From: Benzoatithermus sp963720725
GTDB taxonomy: Bacteria; Pseudomonadota; Alphaproteobacteria; Geminicoccales; Geminicoccaceae
Assembly: GCA_963720725.1 (NCBI GenBank)
Contig: CAVRGN010000011.1
Span: forward strand, 248,001 to 312,000
Direction: 5' to 3'
Length of the DNA stretch: 64,000 nucleotides
This document shows, one piece after another, positions 17,315 to 26,291 of this stretch. The notes below the pieces were generated by a model, which was not told the DNA's origin, made no database searches, and saw only the letters and a list, made by a program, of their open reading frames with translations. Each line of letters starts with the position of its first letter. Position 1 is the first letter of the stretch. The translations under genes were made by a program, and so were the position numbers.

Positions 17315-18916
17315 TCAGTGCGCGGTCTGCGCGTGAACGACCGGCAGGTCCTCGAAGGTGTGGAACGGCGGTGGCGAGCTCACCGTCCATTCCAGGGTCG
17401 TCGCGCCCTCGCCCCAGGGATTGTCCGGGCACTTCTCGCCGGACGTCAGCGTCTTGACCACCACGTAGATGAAGAAGAAGGCGCTGGCCGCGCTGACGAA
17501 GGCACCGATCGAGGAGACGAAGTTCCAACCCGTGAACGCGTCCGGATAGTCCGGGATGCGGCGCGGCATGCCCGCCAATCCCAGGAAATGCTGGGGAAAG
17601 AACGCGAGGTTGACGCCGATGAAGGTCAGCCAGAAGTGAATTTTGCCCAAGCTCTCGTCGTACTGCCGGCCCGACATCTTGCCGAACCAGTAGTAAAACC
17701 CGGCGAAGATCCCAAACACGGCGCCGAGCGAAAGAACATAGTGGAAGTGTGCCACCACGTAGTAGGTGTCGTGGAGCGCCGCATCCATGCCGGCGTTCGC
17801 CAGAACCACGCCGGTGACGCCGCCGACGGTAAACAGGAAGATGAACCCGATCGCGAACAGCATCGGCGTCGCGAACCGGAGCGAACCGCCCCACATCGTG
17901 GCGATCCAGGAGAAGATCTTGATGCCGGTCGGGACCGCGATGACCATGGTCGCCGCCGTGAAGTAAGCCTTCACGTTCACGCCCATGCCCACGGTGTACA
18001 TGTGATGGGCCCAGACCACGAAGCCGACCACCCCGATCGCAACCATGGCGTAGGCCATGCCGAGATAGCCGAAGATCGGCTTCTTGGCGAAGGTCGAGAT
18101 GACCTGGCTGACGATGCCGAACGCCGGCAGGATCATGATGTAGACTTCGGGATGGCCGAAGAACCAGAACAGGTGCTGGAACAGGACAGGATCGCCGCCG
18201 CCCTCGGGGTCGAAGAAGTGGGTGCCGAAGTTGCGGTCGGTGAGCAGCATGGTGATGGCGCCGGCCAGCACCGGCACCGCCAGCAGCAGGAGGAAGGCGG
18301 TCACCAGGATCGACCACGCGAACAGGGGCATCTTGTGCATGGTCATGCCGGGCGCGCGCATGTTGAAGATCGTGGTGATGAAGTTGATCGCCCCCAGCAG
18401 CGAGCTGGCACCCGCCAGATGCAGCGCGAAGATGGCCATGTCGACCGAGGCATCGGGATGGCCGATCACCGAGGAGAGCGGCGGGTAGATGGTCCAACCC
18501 GTCCCCGCGCCCCCGGCGAACGGCGAGAGGATCAGCAGCAGGAAGGCCGGCACGATCAGCCAGAAGCTGATGTTGTTCAGCCGCGGGAAGGCCATGTCGG
18601 GCGCGCCGATCATCAGCGGCACGAACCAGTTGCCGAAACCGCCGATGAGTGCCGGCATGACGAAGAAGAACACCATGATCAGACCGTGGGCGGTGATCAG
18701 CACATTGTACATGTGATAATCGCCACCGAGGATCTGATCGCCCGGCACCATCAGCTCGGCCCGGAAGACCACCGACATCAACATGCCGATCATGCCGGCA
18801 CAGAAGGCGAAGCAGAGATAGAGGGTGCCGATGTCCTTGTGATTGGTCGAATAGAGCCAGCGCCGCCACCCGGTCGGGGTGTGGGCGTCATGGTCGGCGG
18901 TGATGCTGTAGGCCAT
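17315..18916 (-). CDS. ctaD: Cytochrome c oxidase subunit I
   Basis: A 533-residue catalytic subunit holding heme a, heme a3 and CuB, with twelve membrane helices. Diagnostic segments: WLYSTNHKDIGTLYL at the N-terminus, FFGHPEVYIMILP with the cross-linked His-Tyr pair, WAHHMYTVGMG, and YYVVAHFHYVLSLGAVFG with the heme ligands. The ATG at 18916 gives the expected N-terminus. It lies 14 bases after ctaC. Confidence 0.97.
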   Translation of the reverse strand: MAYSITADHDAHTPTGWRRWLYSTNHKDIGTLYLCFAFCAGMIGMLMSVVFRAELMVPGDQILGGDYHMYNVLITAHGLIMVFFFVMPALIGGFGNWFVPLMIGAPDMAFPRLNNISFWLIVPAFLLLILSPFAGGAGTGWTIYPPLSSVIGHPDASVDMAIFALHLAGASSLLGAINFITTIFNMRAPGMTMHKMPLFAWSILVTAFLLLLAVPVLAGAITMLLTDRNFGTHFFDPEGGGDPVLFQHLFWFFGHPEVYIMILPAFGIVSQVISTFAKKPIFGYLGMAYAMVAIGVVGFVVWAHHMYTVGMGVNVKAYFTAATMVIAVPTGIKIFSWIATMWGGSLRFATPMLFAIGFIFLFTVGGVTGVVLANAGMDAALHDTYYVVAHFHYVLSLGAVFGIFAGFYYWFGKMSGRQYDESLGKIHFWLTFIGVNLAFFPQHFLGLAGMPRRIPDYPDAFTGWNFVSSIGAFVSAASAFFFIYVVVKTLTSGEKCPDNPWGEGATTLEWTVSSPPPFHTFEDLPVVHAQTAH

Positions 18917-18930
18917 GATCCCGTTGTCCC

Positions 18931-19770
18931 TCAGTTGGCCGGCTTTGGCGGGGCGCCGGCCGCGGCGACCCGCTCGACGTCCTGGTCGGCCCGCGCGAAC
19001 TTGGACTGTGCCTCGGCGACCCAGGCGTCGAAGTCCTCCTTCGTCTTGGCCTCGACGGCGATCGGCATGAAGCCATGGTTGACGCCGCACAGTTCCGAGC
19101 ACTGCCCGTAATAGACCCCGGGCTCCTCGACGTTGATCCAAAGCTGATTGAGCCGACCGGGCACGGCGTCGACCTTGACCCCGAACTGCGGCACGGCCCA
19201 GCTGTGCAGCACGTCCGCGGCCGTGGTCTGGATCCGCACATTGGTGCCGGCCGGCACCACGAGGCGATTGTCCGTCTCCAGCAGCCGGAGCTGACCTTCC
19301 TGCAGGTCGCTCTCGGCGATCATGTACGCGTCGAAGGTGAAGTTGCCGTTATCCGGGTAGGTATAGTTCCAATACCACTGATGACCCGTGGCCTTGATCG
19401 TCAGCTCCGTCTCCGGCTGCACGTCCATGTAGTAGAGGAGCTTGAACGAAGGAATCGCGATGATCACCAGGATCAGCACCGGCACCGCGGTCCAGACGAT
19501 CTCGAGCATCGTGTTGTGCGAGCGGCGCGACGGAACCGGGTTGCGGCTCTCCGCGAACCGCCAGCAGGCATAGGCCAGGAGCACGAACACGAAGATGACG
19601 ATGGCGGTGATGATCCACAGCAGCAGATCGTGGAAGCTGTGCAGCCGCTCCATGATCGGCGTGGCGGGATGCTGCTGGTTCATCTGCCAAGGCTGGGGAT
19701 TCGCCCACACGATCGTCGGCAGCATGGCCAGCAAGGCCGCTACAAGTGGCGTTGGCGCTGGAAAACGCAT
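18931..19770 (-). CDS. ctaC: Cytochrome c oxidase subunit II
   Basis: A 279-residue subunit that accepts electrons from cytochrome c through the binuclear CuA centre. A signal peptide (ending TIVWANP) is followed by two membrane helices and a periplasmic cupredoxin domain. The CuA ligands are in CSELCGVNHGFMPI, with the aromatic electron entry segment GHQWYWNYTYPD. It is the first gene of the long minus-strand operon reaching to 8555. The 242 bases between it and tldD hold both promoters; I see no clear consensus hexamers there. Confidence 0.96.
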   Translation of the reverse strand: MRFPAPTPLVAALLAMLPTIVWANPQPWQMNQQHPATPIMERLHSFHDLLLWIITAIVIFVFVLLAYACWRFAESRNPVPSRRSHNTMLEIVWTAVPVLILVIIAIPSFKLLYYMDVQPETELTIKATGHQWYWNYTYPDNGNFTFDAYMIAESDLQEGQLRLLETDNRLVVPAGTNVRIQTTAADVLHSWAVPQFGVKVDAVPGRLNQLWINVEEPGVYYGQCSELCGVNHGFMPIAVEAKTKEDFDAWVAEAQSKFARADQDVERVAAAGAPPKPAN

Positions 19771-20012
19771 GGGCGAAGCTATCCTCGCGATGACGGATGG
19801 CGCAGTGCGACGGCACGCTTCATAGCGGCGATGTCCCGCGGCCGGTGCTCATCGTATGACGAAGTGAAGGATAAGGAGGCAGCGCAAGGCTTTCGCGTGA
19901 CAGAGTGTCGCGAGGTGGCTGGAGGCTCGGCGCCGAACGCCCTCGCCTTGGCGGGGGCATGCGCTATCCTCTCCACCCTGGACGATCAAACCATTGGAAT
20001 TCTGCGACCGAC

Positions 20013-21440
20013 ATGGGCGATCACTCCGCTGATCCATCCGTTGCCGAGCGCAACGGCCTAGACGTCGAACGGCTCCGCTCGCTCACCGCCGAGGGGCTGC
20101 TTGCGCTCGACGATGGCGAACTGTTCCTGGAGGCGCGGCAGGAAGAGCAGCTGACCTTCGAGGACGGAAGGCTGAAGACGGCGGCGCGGGAATCCCGGGC
20201 CGGCTTCGGCCTGCGCGGCGTGGCCGGCGAGAAGGTGGGCTACGCCTGCGGCGACCGGCTCGACGAGGATGCGATCCGGGGTGCCGCTGCCACGGTGCAG
20301 GCGGTCCGGAGTGGCCGTGCCGGCCGGGACAATGTGGCACCCGCGGCACCCGGTCCGGCCCTATACGGCGCCGCCGATCCGATCGCCGCCGCGGACCGGG
20401 CGGCCAAGCTCGCGGTTCTGGAGCGGATCGAGGCCTACTGCCGCGCGCAGGAGGCGGCGGTGACCAGCGTGACCGCCACCTTGGCCGCCTCCCATCAGGC
20501 GATCGAGATCTACCGCGGCGACGGCCTGCGTCGCGTCGACGTTCGGCCGCTGGTACGCCTGAACGTGGCGGTGGTCGTCGAGCGCGACGGGCGGCGCGAG
20601 AGCGCCGGTCACGGCGGCGGCGGGCGGTTCGGGATCGATCGGCTGCTCGATGACCGCTGGTGGCAGGGCGTCGCCGACGAGGCTCTGCGCCAAGCCCGAC
20701 TGCGCCTGGAGGCGGTTCCGGCGCCCGCGGGCGAGATGACCGTGGTGCTCGGCGCCGGCTGGCCGGGCGTGATGCTGCACGAAGCGGTCGGGCACGGGCT
20801 GGAGGGCGATTTCAACCGCAAGGGTACCTCGGCCTTCGCCGGGCTCATGGGCCAACGGGTGGCGGCGCCGGGCGTGACGGTGGTGGACGACGGCACGATG
20901 CCCGAGCGGCGGGGGTCGCTCACCATCGACGACGAGGGCACGCCCACCGGCCGCACAGTCCTGATCGAGGACGGGATCCTCGTCGGCTACATGCAGGACC
21001 GGCAGAACGCGCGCCTGATGCGGATGGCTCCGACCGGCAATGGCCGTCGCCAGTCCTACGCCCACAACGTCATGCCGCGGATGACCAACACCTACATGCT
21101 CGCGGGCGGCCGGACGCGCGCGGAGATCATAGCCGGGGTCGAGCGCGGCCTCTATGCCGTCTCCTTCGGCGGCGGCCAGGTCGACATCACCTCCGGCCGC
21201 TTCGTGTTCCAGGCGACCGAGGCCTACCTGATCGAGAACGGCCGGATCACCGCACCGGTCAAGGGAGCCATGCTGATCGGCAACGGCCCCGAGGCCATGC
21301 AGCGAATCACCGCGGTCGGCGACGACCTGGCCCTCGACAATGGCATCGGCACCTGTGGCAAGAACGGCCAGGGCGTGCCGGTGGGCGTCGGTCAGCCGAC
21401 GATCAGAATGGAGCGGATGACCGTGGGCGGAACGGCCTGA
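20013..21440 (+). CDS. tldD: Metalloprotease TldD
   Basis: A 475-residue catalytic subunit of the TldD/TldE zinc protease (formerly PmbA/TldD), which processes unfolded peptides and modified peptide natural products in the cytoplasm. The HExxxH zinc motif is in MLHEAVGHGLEGDFNRKG, and the C-terminal part has the family block NGRITAPVKGAMLIGNGPEA and DNGIGTCGKNGQGVPVGVGQPT. The ATG at 20013 gives the normal length. No tldE is in the window. The stop is 3 bases from the stop of a convergent gene fragment. Confidence 0.94.
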   Translation: MGDHSADPSVAERNGLDVERLRSLTAEGLLALDDGELFLEARQEEQLTFEDGRLKTAARESRAGFGLRGVAGEKVGYACGDRLDEDAIRGAAATVQAVRSGRAGRDNVAPAAPGPALYGAADPIAAADRAAKLAVLERIEAYCRAQEAAVTSVTATLAASHQAIEIYRGDGLRRVDVRPLVRLNVAVVVERDGRRESAGHGGGGRFGIDRLLDDRWWQGVADEALRQARLRLEAVPAPAGEMTVVLGAGWPGVMLHEAVGHGLEGDFNRKGTSAFAGLMGQRVAAPGVTVVDDGTMPERRGSLTIDDEGTPTGRTVLIEDGILVGYMQDRQNARLMRMAPTGNGRRQSYAHNVMPRMTNTYMLAGGRTRAEIIAGVERGLYAVSFGGGQVDITSGRFVFQATEAYLIENGRITAPVKGAMLIGNGPEAMQRITAVGDDLALDNGIGTCGKNGQGVPVGVGQPTIRMERMTVGGTA

Positions 21441-21442
21441 AC

Positions 21443-21871
21443 TCAGGGGCCGCGGGCACCGGATTCGGCGAAGTCGGGTCGGGATAGCCCCAGAAGATAG
21501 GCGATCAGGGCATCCTGTTCGGCGCTGGAGAAGCCGGAGCCGGCGTCGACCCAGAACTCGTGGCCGATGCCCTCCACCTGCACCTTCTCGTCGAGGCCCG
21601 CTTTGCGGTTGGCATCGATCACCAACCGACGCAGCCCGCGGTCGATCAGCGCGCGCAGGCTGTTGGCCGGATCCGGCCGGATACCGGCAAGAAGGGTCCC
21701 GGGCAGGCCCAGTTCCCTGCCGGCGTCGACGCCGACGGCGACCCCGCCATCGTGCAGGTAAGGTGCGGTCCAGGCGAGCCCCAGGAGGCCCTTGGTCTTG
21801 TAGCCACCCCCGTGGTCCTCGTCCTGTGCCCAGCCGAGCCGCAGATCGTCCAGCAGCCGGCCCGGCTCCAT
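21443..21871 (-). pseudogene. C-terminal fragment of a cytochrome c/cytochrome c peroxidase-like protein
   Basis: The frame encodes about 142 residues that resemble only the tail of large di-heme or cytochrome c-type proteins: GGYKTKGLLGLAWTAPYLHD, the PYLHDGGVAVG heme-side motif, VEGIGHEFWVD and the final SSAEQDALIAYLLGL helix. There is no CxxCH heme-binding motif and no signal peptide, so the heme domains are missing. Upstream of the ATG at 21871 the frame stays open but runs through the araC-like gene without further similarity. It is best read as a remnant left when the 5' part was lost. The true product family is inferred from the PYLHDGG pattern. Confidence 0.6.
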
Positions 21872-21903
21872 CCTGCCATTCCCATCTCCCGGTCTGCCGG
21901 GAC

Positions 21904-22665
21904 TCAATCCATTTTGAACGGCTGTGTTCCAGCTTGGAGCGACGGCATGCGAAAGTAGCGGGCTGGCGTGGTGCGGAGGACGGCGCGAAAGCTCGCGATG
22001 AACGCGCTCGGTCCGCCATAGCCGAGATCCAGGGCGACCTGGGTGACCGTTTGGCCGTCGGCCAGCCGCTCGAGCGCGATGAGCAGTCGCAGTTGGCGCT
22101 GCCAGGCGCGAAAGCCCATTCCGGTTTCGGCCGTGAACAGCCGCGAGAGCGTACGGACGCTGGCACCGGCCACGCGCGCATGCCGTGCCAGGTTCGCCAC
22201 GCTGCCCGGGTCCGCAATCAGCGCCTGACAGACCCGACGGAGGCGCGGATCGCGCGGCTCCGGCAGGTGCAAGGGCGCCACCGGCACGGCCGCGAGTTCG
22301 CCGACGAGCACGGTGAGCAGGGCCGCCCGGTCGCCTGGGCCGCCCTCGACCAGCCGCAGGATGACCTCCCGCAGCAGTGGGCTGACCGCGAGCACCGCCG
22401 GAACCTGGCCGGCAGCGCCGAGCGCACCGTGGTCGAGATAGACGGTGCGCATCGCCACCGCCGTCGGGCAGCCGATCCAGTGGACCATCCCGGCAGGCAT
22501 CCACAAGGCCCGCTGCGGCGGTACCACCCACGCACCTCGGTGGGTCTGCACGCGCATCACGCCGCACTTGGCGAACACGACCTGGGCGTGGTCATGCGCA
22601 TGAGGCTCGATCAGCTCGCCACGGGCATACTCGCCGGCGAAGCCTTCCCACGCGACCGGGGACAT
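21904..22665 (-). CDS. AraC family transcriptional regulator
   Basis: A 253-residue regulator. The N-terminal half is a cupin-like sensor (HAHDHAQVVFAKCGVMRVQT, then WVVPPQRALWMPAG). The C-terminal 100 residues carry two helix-turn-helix motifs (GASVRTLSRLFTAETGMGF and VTQVALDLGYGGPSAFIASF) typical of AraC/XylS proteins. It is divergent from a major facilitator transporter gene, its likely target. Two direct repeats in the shared promoter region could be its binding sites. The effector is unknown. Confidence 0.9.
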   Translation of the reverse strand: MSPVAWEGFAGEYARGELIEPHAHDHAQVVFAKCGVMRVQTHRGAWVVPPQRALWMPAGMVHWIGCPTAVAMRTVYLDHGALGAAGQVPAVLAVSPLLREVILRLVEGGPGDRAALLTVLVGELAAVPVAPLHLPEPRDPRLRRVCQALIADPGSVANLARHARVAGASVRTLSRLFTAETGMGFRAWQRQLRLLIALERLADGQTVTQVALDLGYGGPSAFIASFRAVLRTTPARYFRMPSLQAGTQPFKMD

Positions 22666-22693
22666 CCTGGCACCTTCTCGACAGTTCCTGGCA
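22665..22693. promoter_or_regulatory. Direct repeat, possible AraC-type operator
   Basis: The octamer TCCTGGCA occurs at 22665-22672 and again at 22686-22693, 21 bases apart, which is two helical turns. Direct repeats with 21-base spacing are typical of AraC-family binding sites. The first copy touches the start codon of the araC-like gene, which would suit autoregulation; the second lies 44 bases before the transporter ATG. Binding is an inference. Confidence 0.35.
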
Positions 22694-22736
22694 TTCTGCC
22701 TGGAGACGGCCGCGCCTTGCCAGCGCTACGTTGGCC

Positions 22737-23936
22737 ATGGATCACAACTTGCCGGCCGACGTGATGACGCGCTCCCACGCCTTCTTAGGCCTGAACCTAG
22801 CCCATTTCTTCGATCACTTCGTCCTGCTGATCCTGCCCACGGCGGCGTTGGCGATCGGCCGCGACTATGCCGACGCCCTGTGGCCGGCGACCTGGGCATT
22901 CGTGGCCTTTGCGCTCGCCACCCTGCCAGCCGGTTGGCTCGGCGACCACTGGGGCCGCGTGCCCATGATGCGCCTGTTCTGGTTCGGCGCGGGCGCGGGT
23001 TGTCTGGTGGCCGGGCTGATCCCGGGCCCAGGCGCGCTGGCCCTGGGCATGGCCCTGATCGGCACGTTCGCGGCGATCTATCACCCGGTCGCGACCGCCA
23101 TGGTCATGGGCATCGCCGAGAAGCCCGGCCACGCGCTCGCGGTCAATGGCGTATGGGGCAATATGGGCGTCGCAGCAGCGACCCTGGTCACCGCACTTGT
23201 GGCCGGCCTGGCCGATTGGCGGACGGCATTCGTGGTGCCGGGCATCGCGATGCTGACCCTGGGTTCCGTCTACGCGACCATTCCCGCCAAGGCACAGCGG
23301 GTCGCGGCAATTCCGCGACCAGGAGGCGGACCGGAATCCGCAGCGCAACGGCGGGTCCTCGCCTTCATCGCGCTGAGCGCACTGTTGGGCGGGCTGATCT
23401 TCAACGGGGTGACCATCGCGCTGCCCAAGCTGCTGGCGGAGCGCCTGCCGGGTATCGGCCTGTTGGCGATCGGAGGCTTCGCCGCTGCGATCTTCGCCGC
23501 CGCCGGTTTGGCCCAGCTCCCGGTCGGACGCCTGCTCGACCGCTGGGGCGCGCGGCCCCTGCTGTTCGCAATCGAGGGCGCCAAGACCCCCTTTCTGCTC
23601 GCCCTGGCGCTGGCGCCCGGCTGGCTTGGGGCGAGCGCGGCCCTACCGGTCATGCTACTGGTCTTCGGCGAGATCCCGATTACCGCCTGGCTGCTCGGGC
23701 GGTACCTGAACGAGCGCTGGTGGTCTCGTGCCTACGCCGTGCAGTATCTGCTCTCCCTGGGCGTCGCCGCCGCGACCGTGCCGATGATCGCGGCGCTGCA
23801 CCGCGCCACCGGTGATCAGGCCACCCTCCTGCTGCTGCTTTCGGCATGCTCGGTCACGATCTTGGCTGCGACCTTTCTCGTGCCGCGCGGCCGAGATCCG
23901 GACCCTTGCCAAGCAGCGGTCGGCAACTCAGCTTAG
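22737..23936 (+). CDS. Major facilitator superfamily transporter
   Basis: A 399-residue inner-membrane protein with twelve predicted helices. The N-terminal segment LNLAHFFDHFVLLILPTAAL and the loop 2-3 motif GWLGDHWGRVPMM resemble the Fsr-like branch of MFS carriers. The substrate is not predictable; drug or small-organic efflux is one option. I use the ATG at 22737; a TTG two codons upstream is possible. Expression is probably controlled by the divergent AraC-type regulator. Confidence 0.87.
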   Translation: MDHNLPADVMTRSHAFLGLNLAHFFDHFVLLILPTAALAIGRDYADALWPATWAFVAFALATLPAGWLGDHWGRVPMMRLFWFGAGAGCLVAGLIPGPGALALGMALIGTFAAIYHPVATAMVMGIAEKPGHALAVNGVWGNMGVAAATLVTALVAGLADWRTAFVVPGIAMLTLGSVYATIPAKAQRVAAIPRPGGGPESAAQRRVLAFIALSALLGGLIFNGVTIALPKLLAERLPGIGLLAIGGFAAAIFAAAGLAQLPVGRLLDRWGARPLLFAIEGAKTPFLLALALAPGWLGASAALPVMLLVFGEIPITAWLLGRYLNERWWSRAYAVQYLLSLGVAAATVPMIAALHRATGDQATLLLLLSACSVTILAATFLVPRGRDPDPCQAAVGNSA

Positions 23937-23971
23937 CTCGCTGACGACGAGGCAAGCTGGGGAGCGACGTC

Positions 23972-24574
23972 ATGGACGGCAACGAGCGACAGGTCATCGA
24001 CGGACTGTTCGCGAAGCTGCGCGAGGTCGATCGGCAGGCGCCGCAGCGCGACGCCGAGGCCGAACGGCACATCGGCCAACTCGTGGCCGCAATGCCGACG
24101 GCTCCCTACTACATGGCGCAGGCAATCCTGGTGCAGGAGCAGGCGCTGGCGAACCAGCAGCAGCGGGTGCAGGAACTGGAGCGCGCGGTGGCCGAGCGGC
24201 CAGCCGGCGGCGGCTTCCTGGGCGGCCTGTTCGGCGCGGCGCAGACCCCTGGCCCGCGCCGCGGCTCCGCGTCTCCGGCGCAAGGTCCGATCCCGCCGCA
24301 ATACACTCAACCGGGCCCCGCCATGGGCGGCTCACCGTGGGGGCGGCCGGCAGGCGGAGGCTTTTTGGCCGGTGCCATGCAGACGGCACTGGGTGTCGCC
24401 GGCGGGATGCTGATCGCGGACGCCATCAGCGACGCGTTCACCGGCGGCGCGGCCGAGGCCGGAGAACCGGCGCCCGACGCCGGTCCGCTCGACGAGCCCG
24501 CGCACGAGCCGGTCGTCGACGAGGACCCGATGTTCGACGATGGCGGCATGAGCGACGACGGCTTCGAGATTTAG
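23972..24574 (+). CDS. DUF2076 domain-containing protein
   Basis: A 200-residue protein of the DUF2076 family. The N-terminal helix region (NERQVIDGLFAKLREVD and MPTAPYYMAQAILVQEQAL) is the family signature. A coiled-coil stretch follows (QQQRVQELERAVAE), then a glycine-rich middle (GGGFLGGLFG, GGGFLAGAMQTALGVAGGML) and an acidic tail ending DDGFEI. No signal peptide is visible. GGGGAGCG precedes the ATG. The function is unknown. Confidence 0.88.
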   Translation: MDGNERQVIDGLFAKLREVDRQAPQRDAEAERHIGQLVAAMPTAPYYMAQAILVQEQALANQQQRVQELERAVAERPAGGGFLGGLFGAAQTPGPRRGSASPAQGPIPPQYTQPGPAMGGSPWGRPAGGGFLAGAMQTALGVAGGMLIADAISDAFTGGAAEAGEPAPDAGPLDEPAHEPVVDEDPMFDDGGMSDDGFEI

Positions 24575-24647
24575 CTCCTACCGCAGACATCGGCTCCGGG
24601 CTCGCCTATAACGCGTACCAACGCGGACGCATGGCGGGGTTGGGTGG

Positions 24648-26288
24648 ATGGACGAGGCCGGCAAGCTCCTGATCGGCAAGGGCGATCAACCGCAGTATCT
24701 GTACCTGCCACTGGCAAACCGGCACGGGCTGATCGCGGGTGCCACCGGCACCGGCAAGACCATCACGCTCCAGGTGTTGGCCGAGCAGTTCAGCCGTCAC
24801 GGCGTGCCGGTGGTGTGCGCCGACGTGAAGGGCGATCTCTCCGGCATCGCCATGCCGGGCGAGCCAAAGCCCAAATTGGTCGAGCGCGCCGTCGAGCTTG
24901 GCGTGACCGACTTCGCGCCCGCGGCGGCACCGGTGATCTTCTGGGACCTGTTCGGCCAGCAGGGCCAGCCGATCCGCGCCACCGTCGCCGAGATGGGGCC
25001 GCTGCTGCTGTCGCGCATGCTGGAGCTGAACGAGACGCAGGAGGGCGTGCTCAACATCGCCTTCAAGCTGGCCGACGACCAGGGCCTGCTGCTGCTCGAC
25101 TTCAAGGACCTGACCGCGATCCTACGGGCGGTGGCGGAGAGTGCCGACCAGATCACCACCACCTACGGCAATGTCAGCAAGGCGACGATCGGCACCATCC
25201 AGCGCCGCCTCCTGACCTTGGAGCAGCAAGGGGCCGAAGACTTCTTCGGCGAGCCGGCGCTCGAACTCGGCGACCTCATGCTGACCACGCCCGACGGCCG
25301 CGGCGCCGTCAACGTGCTCATGGCCGACAAGCTGATCCAGTCGCCCCGGCTCTACGCCACGTTCCTGCTCTGGCTGCTCTCCGAGCTGTTCGAGGAGCTG
25401 CCCGAGGCCGGAGATCTCGACAAGCCCAAGCTCGTCTTCTTCTTCGACGAGGCCCACCTGCTGTTCAACGACGCGCCCAAGGCGCTGACCGAGAAGGTGG
25501 AGCAGGTGGTGCGGCTGATCCGCTCCAAGGGCGTCGGCGTCTATTTCGTGACGCAGAACCCGGCCGACGTGCCACCGGTCATCCTGGGCCAGCTCGGCAA
25601 CCGCGTGCAGCATGCGCTGCGCGCCTTCACCCCGGCCGAGCAGAAGGGCATCAAGGCGGCGGCCGAGACTTTCCGGCCGAACCCGGCCTTCAAGACGCAG
25701 GATGTGATCACCCAGCTGGGGGTCGGCGAGGCGCTGGTCTCGACTCTCGAGCCGGGGGGCGTGCCCGGCATCGTCGAGCGCGCCAAGGTCATCCCACCGC
25801 GCTCGCGCATGGGTACGATCACGCCGGAGGAGCGCCGGCAGATCATGGCCAGCAGCCCCATCGGCACCAAGTACACCGAACCGGTCGACCGGGAGTCGGC
25901 CTACGAGATCCTCCAGGCGCGCGCCACCACCGTGGCGGAGCCTGCTGGACCCGCCAATCCCTGGGGCGTCGACGCGGCGGCCACGCCCGACAGCGGCAAC
26001 TCCGCCAACCCATGGGGGGTGCCGCCCGCGGCGCCGAGCGGATCCTCGCGGCGCATCGGCGGCAGCGCGCCGCGTACCCGGCGCCCCGCCGCCGCGACGC
26101 CACCGTCCGAAAGCGGCGGCGGACTCGCCGACATGCTGGGCGGCATTCTGAGCGGCGGGGGCGGCCGGCGACAAAGCGCGGCCGAAGCCATGGTCAAGTC
26201 GGCGATGCGCAGCGTCGGCAGCAATGTCGGGCGCCAGGTCGGCAACGCCCTCGTGCGCGGCGTCCTGGGGTCGCTGATGAAGCGCTGA
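24648..26288 (+). CDS. HerA-like/DUF853 family ATPase (YjgR type)
   Basis: A 546-residue P-loop ATPase of the HerA-FtsK superfamily. Walker A is GATGTGKT near residue 30, Walker B is KLVFFFDEAHLLF, and a further conserved block is RSKGVGVYFVTQNPADVP. The segment ANPWGV is repeated near residues 440 and 456 in a proline/serine/alanine-rich linker. The C-terminus (SAMRSVGSNVGRQVGN) is typical of this family. HerA relatives act as DNA translocases, but the role of this branch is unknown. It is 73 bases downstream of the DUF2076 gene and convergent with the efflux pump genes. Confidence 0.88.
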   Translation: MDEAGKLLIGKGDQPQYLYLPLANRHGLIAGATGTGKTITLQVLAEQFSRHGVPVVCADVKGDLSGIAMPGEPKPKLVERAVELGVTDFAPAAAPVIFWDLFGQQGQPIRATVAEMGPLLLSRMLELNETQEGVLNIAFKLADDQGLLLLDFKDLTAILRAVAESADQITTTYGNVSKATIGTIQRRLLTLEQQGAEDFFGEPALELGDLMLTTPDGRGAVNVLMADKLIQSPRLYATFLLWLLSELFEELPEAGDLDKPKLVFFFDEAHLLFNDAPKALTEKVEQVVRLIRSKGVGVYFVTQNPADVPPVILGQLGNRVQHALRAFTPAEQKGIKAAAETFRPNPAFKTQDVITQLGVGEALVSTLEPGGVPGIVERAKVIPPRSRMGTITPEERRQIMASSPIGTKYTEPVDRESAYEILQARATTVAEPAGPANPWGVDAAATPDSGNSANPWGVPPAAPSGSSRRIGGSAPRTRRPAAATPPSESGGGLADMLGGILSGGGGRRQSAAEAMVKSAMRSVGSNVGRQVGNALVRGVLGSLMKR

Positions 26289-26291
26289 GGT

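Noticed and set aside
17174..19111. Very long open frame on the plus strand opposite ctaD
   Set aside because: It is antisense to a certain oxidase gene, has biased Arg/His/Asp/Gly composition typical of mirror frames in GC-rich DNA, and shows no domain or ribosome-binding site.
19771..20012. Imperfect inverted repeat around 19893-19913 as an operator for ctaC or tldD
   Set aside because: The stem is short with a two-base bulge and there is no matching promoter hexamer; too weak to annotate.
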